Shown: positions 16,032 through 24,466, numbered from the stretch's first letter. The stretch: 40,034 nt of DNA from Oscillospiraceae bacterium (GCA_017460955.1 JAFTZY010000078.1:1-40034), one strand, 5' to 3'. Translations and numbers: made by a program. Notes: a model not told the origin generated them from the sequence alone.

Positions 16032-17281
16032 AAAGGCTGACAGCAGCAGTCACGGCCTGTGCGATGCTCCTGTGCAGCGGATGCACGAGCGCACAGGTGG
16101 TCCAGTCCCGGAAGGTCCGCAAGGAGATCACCCTGTCCTGGTGGGGGAACGATGCCCGCAATGAGTACACCCTCGCGGCCGTGCAGGAATTCGAGGCACT
16201 GTACCCGGAGATCAAGGTCAATTGCAGCTATTCGGAGTGGTCGGGCTATGAAGCCCGCAGCCGTGTGCGGATGATCTCGGATACGGAGGCGGACGTGATG
16301 CAGGTCAATTTCAGCTGGCTGTCCGAGTATTCCCCGGACGGCACGGGCTATTATGACCTCGAGCAGCTCGATCCGGACAAGCTCGATCTGACGGTCTTTA
16401 CGGACAATGCGCTGTCCTACGGCCGGATGAACGGCACGCTCAATGCCGTGCCGATCGCCATGAACGCGCAGACGGTCTACATCAACAAGACGGTCTATGA
16501 CAGCTACGGACTCGCGCTCCCGGAGACATGGGATGAGCTGTTTGCGGCAGCGAAGGTCATGCAGAAGGACGGGGTGTACCCGATCTCCTGCGGCTCGAAG
16601 TCGATGTGGCTGTACCTGATCGCCTATGCCGAGCAGAGCTCCGGGCGCAGATTCCTTGATGAGAACGGGAAGCTCGGGTTCACAAAGGATGATTTCCAGT
16701 GCATGATCGAGATGTATGTGCGTCTGATCGGGGAGAACGTGACCCCGCAGGTGGAATACTACGAACGGCTCAACCTCGGGGACGGCACCTATGCCGGGAC
16801 CGTGGCATGGGTGAGCGATGCAGTCAACTACATGGGCGATGCGATCGCAAACGGCTATGAGATCATCCCCGTCAATTATACCGCACTGACGCCGGAGCGC
16901 AGCGGGGAGGGCTGGTATGCCAAGCCCGCGACGATGTATGCGGTCAGCAAGAACACGGAGCATCCGGAGGAATCGGCGCTGCTGCTGGATTTTCTGCTCA
17001 ACAGCGAGGAAATGGCCATGCTCCAGGGCGTGGAGAAGGGCATCCCGCTGAGCAGTGCAGCGCGTGAGGTGCTCGAGGGGGAGAATATGCTCCAGGGCGT
17101 GCAGTACGATGCCTCGCAGAAGATGGAGTCCTATGAGGACCTTGGCGAGATGCAGCCGCTCCTTGAAAATTCCGCCCTCATCGATCTGTTCGTGGAGGAC
17201 TGCAACAAGGCACTGTATGAAAAGGCCGATGCCGCCGCTGCCGCCGCCGAGGTGTACCACGCGTACAGAGAAGCAGGATAA
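16028..17281 (+). CDS. Extracellular solute-binding lipoprotein, family 1 (carbohydrate type), without permease genes
   Basis: 417 residues. The signal peptide MKRLTAAVTACAMLLCSGC ends in a lipobox-like site with Cys19 as the lipidated residue (Cys rather than Leu at -3). The mature protein has the layout of family 1 sugar-binding proteins: ITLSWWGNDARNEYTLAAVQEFE, YPEIKV, PIAMNAQTVYINKTVYDSYGL and PETWDELF. No ABC permease or ATPase is nearby. Its start overlaps the upstream diguanylate cyclase (ATGA), so it probably presents a ligand to that sensor or shares a permease elsewhere. The C-terminus has a short alanine-rich run (DAAAAAAEV). An intrinsic terminator follows. Confidence 0.9.
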   Translation: MKRLTAAVTACAMLLCSGCTSAQVVQSRKVRKEITLSWWGNDARNEYTLAAVQEFEALYPEIKVNCSYSEWSGYEARSRVRMISDTEADVMQVNFSWLSEYSPDGTGYYDLEQLDPDKLDLTVFTDNALSYGRMNGTLNAVPIAMNAQTVYINKTVYDSYGLALPETWDELFAAAKVMQKDGVYPISCGSKSMWLYLIAYAEQSSGRRFLDENGKLGFTKDDFQCMIEMYVRLIGENVTPQVEYYERLNLGDGTYAGTVAWVSDAVNYMGDAIANGYEIIPVNYTALTPERSGEGWYAKPATMYAVSKNTEHPEESALLLDFLLNSEEMAMLQGVEKGIPLSSAAREVLEGENMLQGVQYDASQKMESYEDLGEMQPLLENSALIDLFVEDCNKALYEKADAAAAAAEVYHAYREAG

Positions 17282-17287
17282 TACAAG

Positions 17288-17316
17288 AAACTCCCCCGGT
17301 CCGGGGGAGTTTTTTT
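17288..17316 (+). terminator. Intrinsic terminator of the cyclase-lipoprotein operon
   Basis: AAACTCCCCC (17288-17297) pairs with GGGGGAGTTT (17303-17312) around GGTCC, followed by a T run to 17316. On the minus strand the same stem is followed by TTTCTTGTAT, so it could also stop transcripts coming from the YitT-family gene. Confidence 0.93.
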
Positions 17317-17341
17317 GCAGCTTCTGAAAGCCTGGGGCCCG

Positions 17342-18202
17342 TCATTCCTCCTTCGGCTGATAGAACCAGCCGATGAGCTTCTGGGTCTTGACCTCGTTGA
17401 TGAAGGCGTCGGGATCCGCCTCCCGCACAGCCTTGATGACGCGCTTGGACTGCGCAGCCGAGACGATCGAGTACACGACATTGCGCTCGCAGTGCTCGAA
17501 GGAGCCCTCCCCCTCGAGGATCGTTGCGCCGTGATGGCTCACGGCATAGATCGCATCGCTCACCTCCTGCGGCAGGGTCGTGACGATGAACAGCGTGCTC
17601 TGCTGGAACTTCTTGTACAGCATCCGCAGCACCGTCGTGGAGGTGTACTGGAAAATGATCGAATAGAGCGCCTTGTCCCAGCCGAAGAACAGCCCCGCCA
17701 CGCCCAGGATCACGGCATTGCAGGCAAGGATGATGTTGAACGAGTCGATGCCGCTGCGCTCGGACAGGAAGATCGAGATGAAGTCCGTGCCGCCCGAGGT
17801 CGCCCCGGCATTGAGGCAGATGCTGATGGCAAGGCCGTTGATGATGCCGCCGAAAATGCTGATGAGCAGGACATCCTGCGTGATGAAGGTGTCCGGGATG
17901 AGGTCGGTGAACACACTGTTTAGGACGATCATCACGCACGAGTAGAGCGTGAATTTCCTGCCGATGAACCGAAAGCCGATGTACACCGGCACCGTGTTGA
18001 GCAGGATGTTCACCACACTGAACGGCACGGTGATCCCCGCGGCAAGCTGGACCACGCGCTGGATGAGGATGGTCAGTCCCGAGACGCCCCCCGGATACAG
18101 ACCGCCCGTGTTGACAAAGGTCTTGGTGTTGAGCGCCATGAGCGCTGCGGCGGCAATCACCGCCGTGATCGTCACCAGATCCTTCTCCGGCCGGAATTTC
18201 AT
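17342..18202 (-). CDS. YitT-family membrane protein with C-terminal DUF2179 domain
   Basis: 286 residues. Residues 1 to about 205 hold five or six membrane segments with the family motifs NTGGLYPGGVSGLT (31-44) and CLNAGATSGGTDFISIFLS. The cytoplasmic C-terminus (about 210-280: FIVTTLPQEVSDAI, HGATILEGEGSF) fits DUF2179. The molecular function of YitT proteins is not established. Start: ATG at 18202, 6 bases after GGAGG. It is the third gene of the minus-strand GH42-DUF389-YitT run, 24 bases after the DUF389 stop. Confidence 0.9.
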   Translation of the reverse strand: MKFRPEKDLVTITAVIAAAALMALNTKTFVNTGGLYPGGVSGLTILIQRVVQLAAGITVPFSVVNILLNTVPVYIGFRFIGRKFTLYSCVMIVLNSVFTDLIPDTFITQDVLLISIFGGIINGLAISICLNAGATSGGTDFISIFLSERSGIDSFNIILACNAVILGVAGLFFGWDKALYSIIFQYTSTTVLRMLYKKFQQSTLFIVTTLPQEVSDAIYAVSHHGATILEGEGSFEHCERNVVYSIVSAAQSKRVIKAVREADPDAFINEVKTQKLIGWFYQPKEE

Positions 18203-18226
18203 AGAATGCCTCCTTCACCGGATCCG

Positions 18227-19003
18227 CTATTGATCCAAAAACATCAGATACGTCAGCAAAATGCTGGGGATGAGAACGATGATGGCATTGCGCAGCATCG
18301 CCTTCTTGACCTTCCGCCACTGCTTGTCCGACAGCGCACGCACCTTCGGGATCTTCAGAAGATCGAGGATGAGCACGGCTGCCATGAAGATGAAGTAGCA
18401 GTTGACCATGAACAGGTACGCTGCGCCCGCGAGCATCTGCCACTCAAAATGCGCGATCGAGTACCCGCAGGTACACAGCGGCGGCATGAGTGCGGTCGCA
18501 ATGGCCACGCCGGGGATGACGTTGTTGGCCTTGTCCGCACGGGTGTTGCCGATGATGCCGGCCACGCCGCCCGCGGTGGCGATCACGACATCGTAGATCG
18601 ACGGCTGCGTGCGGGCAAGCAGCTCGGAGGAGGGTGCATTGATGGGGGAGAGCGTAAAATAGGTCACCGAGACGATCAGACTGATGATGACCTGTACGAA
18701 GAAGCCGAACAGACTGCGCCGGAAGCGATGCACATCCGCTGCCGCCGTCCCGTAGGCGGTGGCAAGGATGGTGCCCATGAGGGGCGAGATGAGCATGGCA
18801 CCGATGATGACGGCGGTCGAGCCGGTATTGAGCCCCACCGAAGCGATCAGGATGGCACAGATGAGGATGCACATGTTCGTGCCGGTCACCTGTCCGCCGC
18901 TGATGATGCGCTGCTTGATCTCCTCGTGACTTGCGGTGTCCTCCGTGAGGGAGAAGGCCTTTCGCAGCGTGTGCCGGAGATCGTGAAGAATGGGCAGCCT
19001 CAT
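18227..19003 (-). CDS. DUF389 integral membrane protein
   Basis: 258 residues with about six hydrophobic segments. The central motifs GSTAVIIGAMLISPLMGTIL (61-80), ATAGGVAGIIGNTRADKANNVIPGVAIATALMPPLC (given in parts: ATAGGVAGIIG and VIPGVAIATALMPPL) are typical of DUF389 proteins. Function is unknown. Start: ATG at 19003 overlaps the stop of the beta-galactosidase gene (ATGA), and its own ribosome site is weak, so it likely depends on translational coupling. The long N-terminal domain of some DUF389 members is reduced here to about 40 residues. Confidence 0.88.
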   Translation of the reverse strand: MRLPILHDLRHTLRKAFSLTEDTASHEEIKQRIISGGQVTGTNMCILICAILIASVGLNTGSTAVIIGAMLISPLMGTILATAYGTAAADVHRFRRSLFGFFVQVIISLIVSVTYFTLSPINAPSSELLARTQPSIYDVVIATAGGVAGIIGNTRADKANNVIPGVAIATALMPPLCTCGYSIAHFEWQMLAGAAYLFMVNCYFIFMAAVLILDLLKIPKVRALSDKQWRKVKKAMLRNAIIVLIPSILLTYLMFLDQ

Positions 19004-21036
19004 CTGCGCAGCACCCGGCAGGAGAAGCCGTCCACTGTCAGCGTGCCCTCACACACCTCATGACGGAGCAGATCCTCATAGCTGCACTCAAGTGCAAGGC
19101 TCAGGGGCGTATCCAGGAAATTCTGTACAAAGACGATGCGCCGCCCCTCGGCATCCTCCCGCCAGGTCAGGCTCATCCCCTCGGGGACGCTCGTCTCCAT
19201 GGCACGCTCGAGGTTGAGCTGGGGTACGAGCTCCGAGAAGAAATCCTCGTAGAAATCATCCTCCGCACCGGCTGCCACATGGAAGGCAAGCCCCCGCCCG
19301 AAGGCATTGAGCGTCACGGCAGGGGAGCCCTTGTAGTAATCCTCCCCGAAGGTGCCGAGCACGCGGCAGGTGGTCGGACGCACGATCTCACAAAGCTGCA
19401 CGGCGCTGTATTCCCGGTCGCGCAGAACGATGGTGTTGTGCTCGCCGTCAAAGAGGGCATCGACCTCCTCGACCCAGAAGCCCATCACATCCGAGAGCTT
19501 CTCGGGCGTCGCCTCCCCGAGCAGGCACAGGTCGGTGTCGTTGACCACACCCGTGAAGGCGGTCGTGACCAGCGTGCCGCCCGCATCCACGAACTGCCGC
19601 AGCCGCTCCTGGACCCCGTCGCGGAACATATACAGCATGGGTGCGATGACAAGCTCATAGCCGCTCAGGTCCGCGGTCTGCCCGACCACGTCCACATTGA
19701 TGCCGCTGCGCCAGAAGTAGCGGTAGCATTTCTGGAGCGTGCCGAAATAGTCCAGGCCCTCATTGCGCGGACCGCGGATCACATCGAGCAGCCAGCGCAC
19801 CTGCGGATCGAACACGATGGCGGCCTTCGCAGGCGTAGAGGTGCCGTACACGGCGGCATCGAGTGACTCGAGCATCTCCCCCGTGCGCGTGACCTCCCGG
19901 AAGGTGCGGGTGTCGGACGTGCCCGTGTGCGAGATGACGGCGGAGTGGAATTTCTCACAGCTTCCCCGGCTCTGCCGGATCTGGAAGTACTGCCCGGAAT
20001 CGGCGCCGTGTGCCACAGCATTGGCAATGGCAAGCGTCTGCATGCCGGGCTTTTTGAGCTTGCTGACATTGTGCCAGTTGGTGGTGGAGGGGGTGTTCTC
20101 CATCAGGAGGAAGGAGCGGTCCTTGAGCGAACGCATCATGTCATGGGACAGGCTCTCGCACATGGCCACATTCTGGTTCCCCCACGGGGCATGCCACTGC
20201 GGGTAGCTGTCCCAGGAGATCACATCGAGGGGCTCTGCAAGCTCATAATAATCGAGCCCGTAGGCATAGAGCCCCATGAAATTGGCCGTTACGGGGATGG
20301 ACGGATCCACGGATTTAACGGCGTCGATCTCAAGCTTCATGAAGTCGCGGGTCTGCTTTGTGACAAAGCGCTTCCAGTCGAGGGTCAGGCCGTGGATGGA
20401 ATCCTCGCCGCGGGGGGAGGGACTGCGCACCTGCGACCAGTCGGTGTAGGTGTGGGACCAGAAATGCGACCACCAGGCGATGTTGAGCGCCTCGAGCGTG
20501 CCGTATTTTTCCCGGAGATACCCCCGGAAGGCCTCCTGGCACAGCTCGCAGTGGCACTCGCCGCCGAATTCGTTCGAGATATGCCACAGGATCACCGCCG
20601 GATGGGACGCATAGCGCTCGGCAAGCTTTTTGTCGATGATCCCCACGCGCTCACGGTAGGCGGGGGAGGTGTAGCAGTGGTTATGGCGCTGTCCGAAGAA
20701 ATTGCGGTGCCCGTCCTCACTGACACGCAGCACCTCCGGGTACTGCTGCGCAAGCCACTGCGGCCTTGCGCCGGAGGGGGTGGCCAGCACCGTATAGATG
20801 CCGTTTTTGTACAGGTCGTCGATGATCCCATCGAGCCATGCAAATGTAAAATGATCCTGCTGCGGCTCGAGGGCAGCCCAGGAAAAAATGCCGAGGCTGA
20901 CGCAGTTGATGTGCGCCTTACGCATGAGACGGATGTCGTCCTCGAGGATCTTCGGGTCGTGCAGCCACTGTTCGGGATTGTAGTCGCCGCCGTGGAGCAT
21001 GTGCGGAAATTTCGGTGTAGCAGGGTTGTGCAGCAT
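19000..21036 (-). CDS. GH42 beta-galactosidase
   Basis: 678 residues, cytoplasmic (no signal peptide). Hydrolyses terminal beta-galactosides. The (beta/alpha)8 domain shows GGDYNPEQW (16-24), the acid/base Glu156 in WHISNEFGGE, and the nucleophile Glu313 in LLMENTPSTTNW. Cys121, Cys161, Cys163 and Cys166 (the CHCELC cluster) fit the structural zinc site of GH42 enzymes. Then come a Rossmann-like trimerisation domain (from about 390) and a small C-terminal beta domain. Start: ATG at 21036, 6 bases after GGAGG; the long upstream extension of the frame crosses the promoter. First gene of the operon with DUF389 and YitT genes; no transporter or LacI-type regulator is adjacent. Confidence 0.95.
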   Translation of the reverse strand: MLHNPATPKFPHMLHGGDYNPEQWLHDPKILEDDIRLMRKAHINCVSLGIFSWAALEPQQDHFTFAWLDGIIDDLYKNGIYTVLATPSGARPQWLAQQYPEVLRVSEDGHRNFFGQRHNHCYTSPAYRERVGIIDKKLAERYASHPAVILWHISNEFGGECHCELCQEAFRGYLREKYGTLEALNIAWWSHFWSHTYTDWSQVRSPSPRGEDSIHGLTLDWKRFVTKQTRDFMKLEIDAVKSVDPSIPVTANFMGLYAYGLDYYELAEPLDVISWDSYPQWHAPWGNQNVAMCESLSHDMMRSLKDRSFLLMENTPSTTNWHNVSKLKKPGMQTLAIANAVAHGADSGQYFQIRQSRGSCEKFHSAVISHTGTSDTRTFREVTRTGEMLESLDAAVYGTSTPAKAAIVFDPQVRWLLDVIRGPRNEGLDYFGTLQKCYRYFWRSGINVDVVGQTADLSGYELVIAPMLYMFRDGVQERLRQFVDAGGTLVTTAFTGVVNDTDLCLLGEATPEKLSDVMGFWVEEVDALFDGEHNTIVLRDREYSAVQLCEIVRPTTCRVLGTFGEDYYKGSPAVTLNAFGRGLAFHVAAGAEDDFYEDFFSELVPQLNLERAMETSVPEGMSLTWREDAEGRRIVFVQNFLDTPLSLALECSYEDLLRHEVCEGTLTVDGFSCRVLRR

Positions 21037-21080
21037 AATGTTCCTCCGTTGGTAGTGTTCGGGCGATTCCATACATCTAT

Positions 21081-21110
21081 ATTGTACCATGTTTGCCCCG
21101 CACAGCACAA
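21081..21110 (-). promoter_or_regulatory. Promoter of the GH42 operon
   Basis: Minus strand: TTGTGC (21110-21105), 18 bases, TACAAT (21086-21081), giving a leader of about 38 bases to the ATG at 21036. The sequence just 5' of the -35 reads TTTGTCGATTG, which is one mismatch from a Spo0A box (TGTCGAA). The intergenic stretch 21111-21230 holds nothing else that I can recognise. Confidence 0.6.
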
Positions 21111-21236
21111 TCGACAAATTCCATAAATTTGAAAGCACGCCATTGGGCAGTTTCACCAAAGCGCCGGTGCGTCCGGCAGGAATCCCAAATCCGGCCCCGC
21201 AGATTTGTTGAATTTGTTCAATAATTTGCACAGCTA

Positions 21237-21265
21237 TTGACTTTTGTGTATCGAAATGTTATAAT
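21237..21265 (+). promoter_or_regulatory. Promoter of the GGDEF-EAL gene
   Basis: TTGACT (21237-21242), 17 bases, TATAAT (21260-21265), a near-consensus sigma-A promoter. The leader to the ATG at 21339 is about 65 bases. Confidence 0.88.
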
Positions 21266-21279
21266 ATCTGTGTATCGAA
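21245..21279 (+). repeat. Direct repeat flanking the -10 element (candidate operator)
   Basis: TGTGTATCGAA occurs at 21245-21255 and again at 21269-21279, a 24-base period, with one copy in the promoter spacer and one just past the -10 box. Two identical 11-mers placed this way suggest a repressor site, but no cognate regulator is visible nearby. Confidence 0.4.
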
Positions 21280-21338
21280 GCGTGCTCCGGCAGGCGGACA
21301 TGCGGAGAGAAGCGGACTTTCAGGAAGGAGGTGCCGGC

Positions 21339-23318
21339 ATGAAGGAGCGGATCGCGCACTGGCTGGGACTCGAGCAGAAGTCCCCCTATGTCAGGAATTA
21401 TTTCTATGCCACCAATATGCGTGCGAGCATCTATATGGCACTGGTCGTCGTCGTATTGGAGGTGTGGATGATCGTGCGCACCACGGTCACCTATTTCAAG
21501 CCGACCAACACCTATCCATTGCAGTATTATCTGCGCAATTATTACCTGTACTACTTCATCCTCCTTGCCGCCGGCACGCTCATGCTGGTCTTTGCCGTGC
21601 GCTTTCTGCGGGGGAAGAAGGACCATCCGGCACTCGGCCGGTCGATCCAGTGGGTTTTTTCCTTCATCTGCCTGTATTTCGGCATCATGGTCTCCGTCAA
21701 TGACTATGCCAAGGGGGAGCAGATCCTCACCTTCCTGACCATGGAGCTGTTCGTCATCTGCCTGCTGACCTGGCGGCCCATTGTCGCCTTCCTCATCCTG
21801 ACGGTCTCCTACGGGATCTACGTCTGGCGCATCAGCGGCATCGTTCCGGTCAATGTCCGGCTTCGGGCGATCGAGGGCGGTACGGAAGCGGCGGCGGGCC
21901 TGACTGTTGCCACGAAGATCAATTTGTTCACCATGTGGCTGTCCACGCTGATGTTCAGCATCAGCAACTACAACAAGACGCTCTCCCAGGCCCGCAAGGA
22001 CGAGGACCTCGAGGGCATGAATGCGCGTCTGAGCGAGATCTCCGTCAAGGATGAGCTCACGGGCATCCACAACATGTTCCACTTCCGCAGTGAGGCCGAA
22101 AAGCTTCTTGGCTACGTCACCACGGACAAGGGGAATATCGCGTTTTTGTTCTTTGACATCGAGAATTTCAAGTCCTACAACGAAAAGTACGGCTTCCACG
22201 AGGGCAATGACCTGCTCATGCGCGTCGCACAGATGATGGAGCGGGAGTTCGAGGGGTCGCTCGTATCCCGGTACTCCGATGACCATTTCGTGGTGCTCAC
22301 GCGCTATGCAGCCTGTGAGGAGCATGTGCGGCATCTCTCCCACGCCGTCAAGACCCTGCAGCGGGAGGTCCATCTCGAGCTCAAATGCGGTGCCTACCGG
22401 CCGGCCGACGGGGAATCCGATCCGAGTCTCGCGCTCGACCGCGCCCGCTTTGCCTGCAACTGCATCAAGAAGCATTACGACTGCGCCTTCCGGCTCTACG
22501 ACAAGGCGCTCGAGGACGATTTCCACCGCAAGCAGTACATCGTCAACAACATCGACAATGCCATTGAAAACGGCTATATCAAGGTATTCTACCAGCCCGT
22601 CGTCTCCACACAGGACGGCTGCATCTGCGGCCTTGAGGCACTTGCACGCTGGCTCGATCCCGCCTACGGGCTCCTGCCGCCCGGTGCCTTCATCGGTATC
22701 CTCGAGGAGTACCGGCAGATCCACAAGCTCGACCAGTGCATCATCCGGCAGGTGTGCCGGGATTATCGCCGTGCGGCCGACCAGGGGCTGCCCTTTGCGC
22801 CGGTGTCTCTCAATTTCTCCCGGCTCGATTTCGAGCTGTGCGACATCGTGGACTACGTCCAGACACAGGCACAGGCCTACGGCGTGCCACGGGATTTCCT
22901 GGACATCGAGATCACCGAGAGCGCACTGACCGAGCAGCATGACTATCTCCAGAACGCCGTCAGAAAGCTGCGCGATTCCGGCTATAGGGTATGGCTCGAC
23001 GATTTCGGCAGCGGCTATTCCTCGCTCAATGTCCTCAAGGATTATCAGTTCGATGTCCTCAAGATCGACATGAAATTCCTCTCGGATTTCGGCAGCAACG
23101 AAAAGGCGCAGCCGATCCTGGAGAACATCGTCTCCCTGACTCGGCAGCTGAACATGGTCTCACTGACCGAGGGCGTGGAGACGCAGGAGCAGTTCGCATT
23201 CCTGCGTGATATCGGCTGTGAGCGGGCACAGGGCTATCTGTTCAGCAAGCCCGTCCCGATCGAGCAGCTCCGGGAGCGCATCCGCACCGGGGAGCTGCAC
23301 ATGGCCAAGGCCTCTTAA
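21339..23318 (+). CDS. Membrane GGDEF-EAL protein; probable cyclic di-GMP phosphodiesterase with degenerate GGDEF
   Basis: 659 residues. Residues 30-215 carry five or six membrane segments, an uncharacterised membrane sensor. The GGDEF domain (about 235-390) has SDDHF at 313-317 in place of GGDEF, so it should be unable to make cyclic di-GMP. The EAL domain (about 400-650) is complete: EAL at 433-435 in GLEALARW, Asn492 in LNFSRLDF, Glu524 in EITESA, DDFGSGYSSL (554-563), KIDMKF and EGVET (611-615). It should hydrolyse cyclic di-GMP. Start: ATG at 21339 after AGGAAGGAGG. The HD-GYP-like gene follows 32 bases later, probably co-transcribed. Confidence 0.93.
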   Translation: MKERIAHWLGLEQKSPYVRNYFYATNMRASIYMALVVVVLEVWMIVRTTVTYFKPTNTYPLQYYLRNYYLYYFILLAAGTLMLVFAVRFLRGKKDHPALGRSIQWVFSFICLYFGIMVSVNDYAKGEQILTFLTMELFVICLLTWRPIVAFLILTVSYGIYVWRISGIVPVNVRLRAIEGGTEAAAGLTVATKINLFTMWLSTLMFSISNYNKTLSQARKDEDLEGMNARLSEISVKDELTGIHNMFHFRSEAEKLLGYVTTDKGNIAFLFFDIENFKSYNEKYGFHEGNDLLMRVAQMMEREFEGSLVSRYSDDHFVVLTRYAACEEHVRHLSHAVKTLQREVHLELKCGAYRPADGESDPSLALDRARFACNCIKKHYDCAFRLYDKALEDDFHRKQYIVNNIDNAIENGYIKVFYQPVVSTQDGCICGLEALARWLDPAYGLLPPGAFIGILEEYRQIHKLDQCIIRQVCRDYRRAADQGLPFAPVSLNFSRLDFELCDIVDYVQTQAQAYGVPRDFLDIEITESALTEQHDYLQNAVRKLRDSGYRVWLDDFGSGYSSLNVLKDYQFDVLKIDMKFLSDFGSNEKAQPILENIVSLTRQLNMVSLTEGVETQEQFAFLRDIGCERAQGYLFSKPVPIEQLRERIRTGELHMAKAS

Positions 23319-23350
23319 CAGATCATTTCTTCCGGACAGGAGGGTCCGAC

Positions 23351-24259
23351 ATGCACTACCTGATGTATGTGCTCATCGCGCTCGGCGCAGCGATGATGGT
23401 CACAAATATATACCGGTACATCTATTTTCTCCATGAGATGCGGGATGTGCTCTCCGCCGGCAGGCGCCGGGACAGGATCTGGAAGTATGTGGCGCTCGTG
23501 CTGCTCTTCTTCTTCCTGATCGGCTATGTTGCCATCACCTTCACGCAGGAGCCCAGTATGATCCTGGCGCTCATCCTGTTCGGCGGCAGCCTGTTCGTAT
23601 GCATCGTGCTCACGCTCATGCGCAATCTGCTGAATACCGCCAAGGAGCGAAGCATCGATGTGGCCGAGGTCCTCATCGGCGTGATCGACGCCCGGGACCC
23701 GAACCTCAACGGCCACAGCCGTCACGTCCAGCATCTGACGATGGCCCTCTACCGGCATCTGCCCGTTTCCATGCGCCGCGACATCAGCGCCGTGAGCCTG
23801 GAATATGCCGCCCTCATGCATGATGTGGGCAAGCTCGGTGTTCCCGAGCACATCCTCAACAAGCCCGCCCGCCTGACGAAGGAGGAGTGGGAGATCATGC
23901 AGCAGCATCCGAAGATCGGTGTGGAGATCCTCAAGCCCCTCGGGTCGTTCTCCCACATCGAGCCGTGGATCCTCTATCATCACGAGCGTGTGGACGGGAA
24001 GGGCTATTACAAGCTCAAGGGGACGGACATCCCGCTGGCCGCCCGGATCATCGCCGTGGCGGATACCTACTCGGCCATCACCATGCGGCGTTCCTACAAG
24101 GCGCCGCGCACCCATGAGGAGGCCATCGCCGTGATGCGGGAGGTGGCCGGCTCCCAGCTGGATGCCGTGCTGGTGGATTTTTTCTGCACCATCCCCGAGG
24201 CGGAGCTTGCCGCCTGTGCGCCGGAAATGATCGAGCTTGGAAATATGCATAGGACCTGA
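23351..24259 (+). CDS. Membrane HD-GYP-like phosphohydrolase
   Basis: 302 residues. Three membrane segments (about 3-20, 45-64, 70-90) precede an HD domain from about 100. HSRHVQHLT (122-130), MHDVGKLGVPEHILNKP (156-172; HD at 157-158) and HHERVDGKGYYKLKG (210-224) fit the HD-GYP family, which degrades cyclic di-GMP. The signature GYP itself reads GYY, a variant seen in uncertain members, so the substrate is not secure. Start: ATG at 23351 after AGGAGGG. It is the second gene after the EAL protein and is followed by a terminator. Confidence 0.88.
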   Translation: MHYLMYVLIALGAAMMVTNIYRYIYFLHEMRDVLSAGRRRDRIWKYVALVLLFFFLIGYVAITFTQEPSMILALILFGGSLFVCIVLTLMRNLLNTAKERSIDVAEVLIGVIDARDPNLNGHSRHVQHLTMALYRHLPVSMRRDISAVSLEYAALMHDVGKLGVPEHILNKPARLTKEEWEIMQQHPKIGVEILKPLGSFSHIEPWILYHHERVDGKGYYKLKGTDIPLAARIIAVADTYSAITMRRSYKAPRTHEEAIAVMREVAGSQLDAVLVDFFCTIPEAELAACAPEMIELGNMHRT

Positions 24260-24263
24260 ACGC

Positions 24264-24297
24264 AACAGGAAGACCGGACCGGCCTTCCTGTTTTTTT
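24264..24297 (+). terminator. Intrinsic terminator after the HD-GYP-like gene
   Basis: AACAGGAAG (24264-24272) pairs with CTTCCTGTT (24284-24292), with CCGG/CCGG able to extend inside the loop, followed by seven T at 24291-24297. Confidence 0.92.
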
Positions 24298-24390
24298 GTG
24301 CGCCCCCGCGCCGGGATCGGGGAGCGCAGCGGATGAATATCCCGCAAACAACCGCCAGGCTCCTGGCCAAGACCTGAAAACAGGGGGGCG

Positions 24391-24466
24391 CGGGGGGACT
24401 TACGTCCCCCCGTAAGAAAAAGAAAAAAGCCCCCTCCCCTCCCGCGAAGCGGGAGAAGGGAGGGGG
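24391..24466. repeat. GC-rich double stem-loop intergenic repeat
   Basis: Two hairpins lie side by side. CGGGGGGAC (24391-24399) pairs with GTCCCCCCG (24404-24412). After an A-rich spacer, CCCCCTCCC (24430-24438) pairs with GGGAGGGGG (24458-24466), enclosing CTCCCGC-GAA-GCGGGAG (24439-24455). A G-rich tail (GGTTGGGGGTGGG) follows. On the minus strand the second stem is followed by a T-rich run, so it would act as a terminator there, although no minus-strand gene reads into it. The rest of 24300-24556 has no gene. Confidence 0.6.

Noticed and set aside
21105-21122. Spo0A-box-like TTTGTCGATTG next to the GH42 promoter
   Set aside because: One mismatch in a 7-base core is expected by chance in a 40-kb window.
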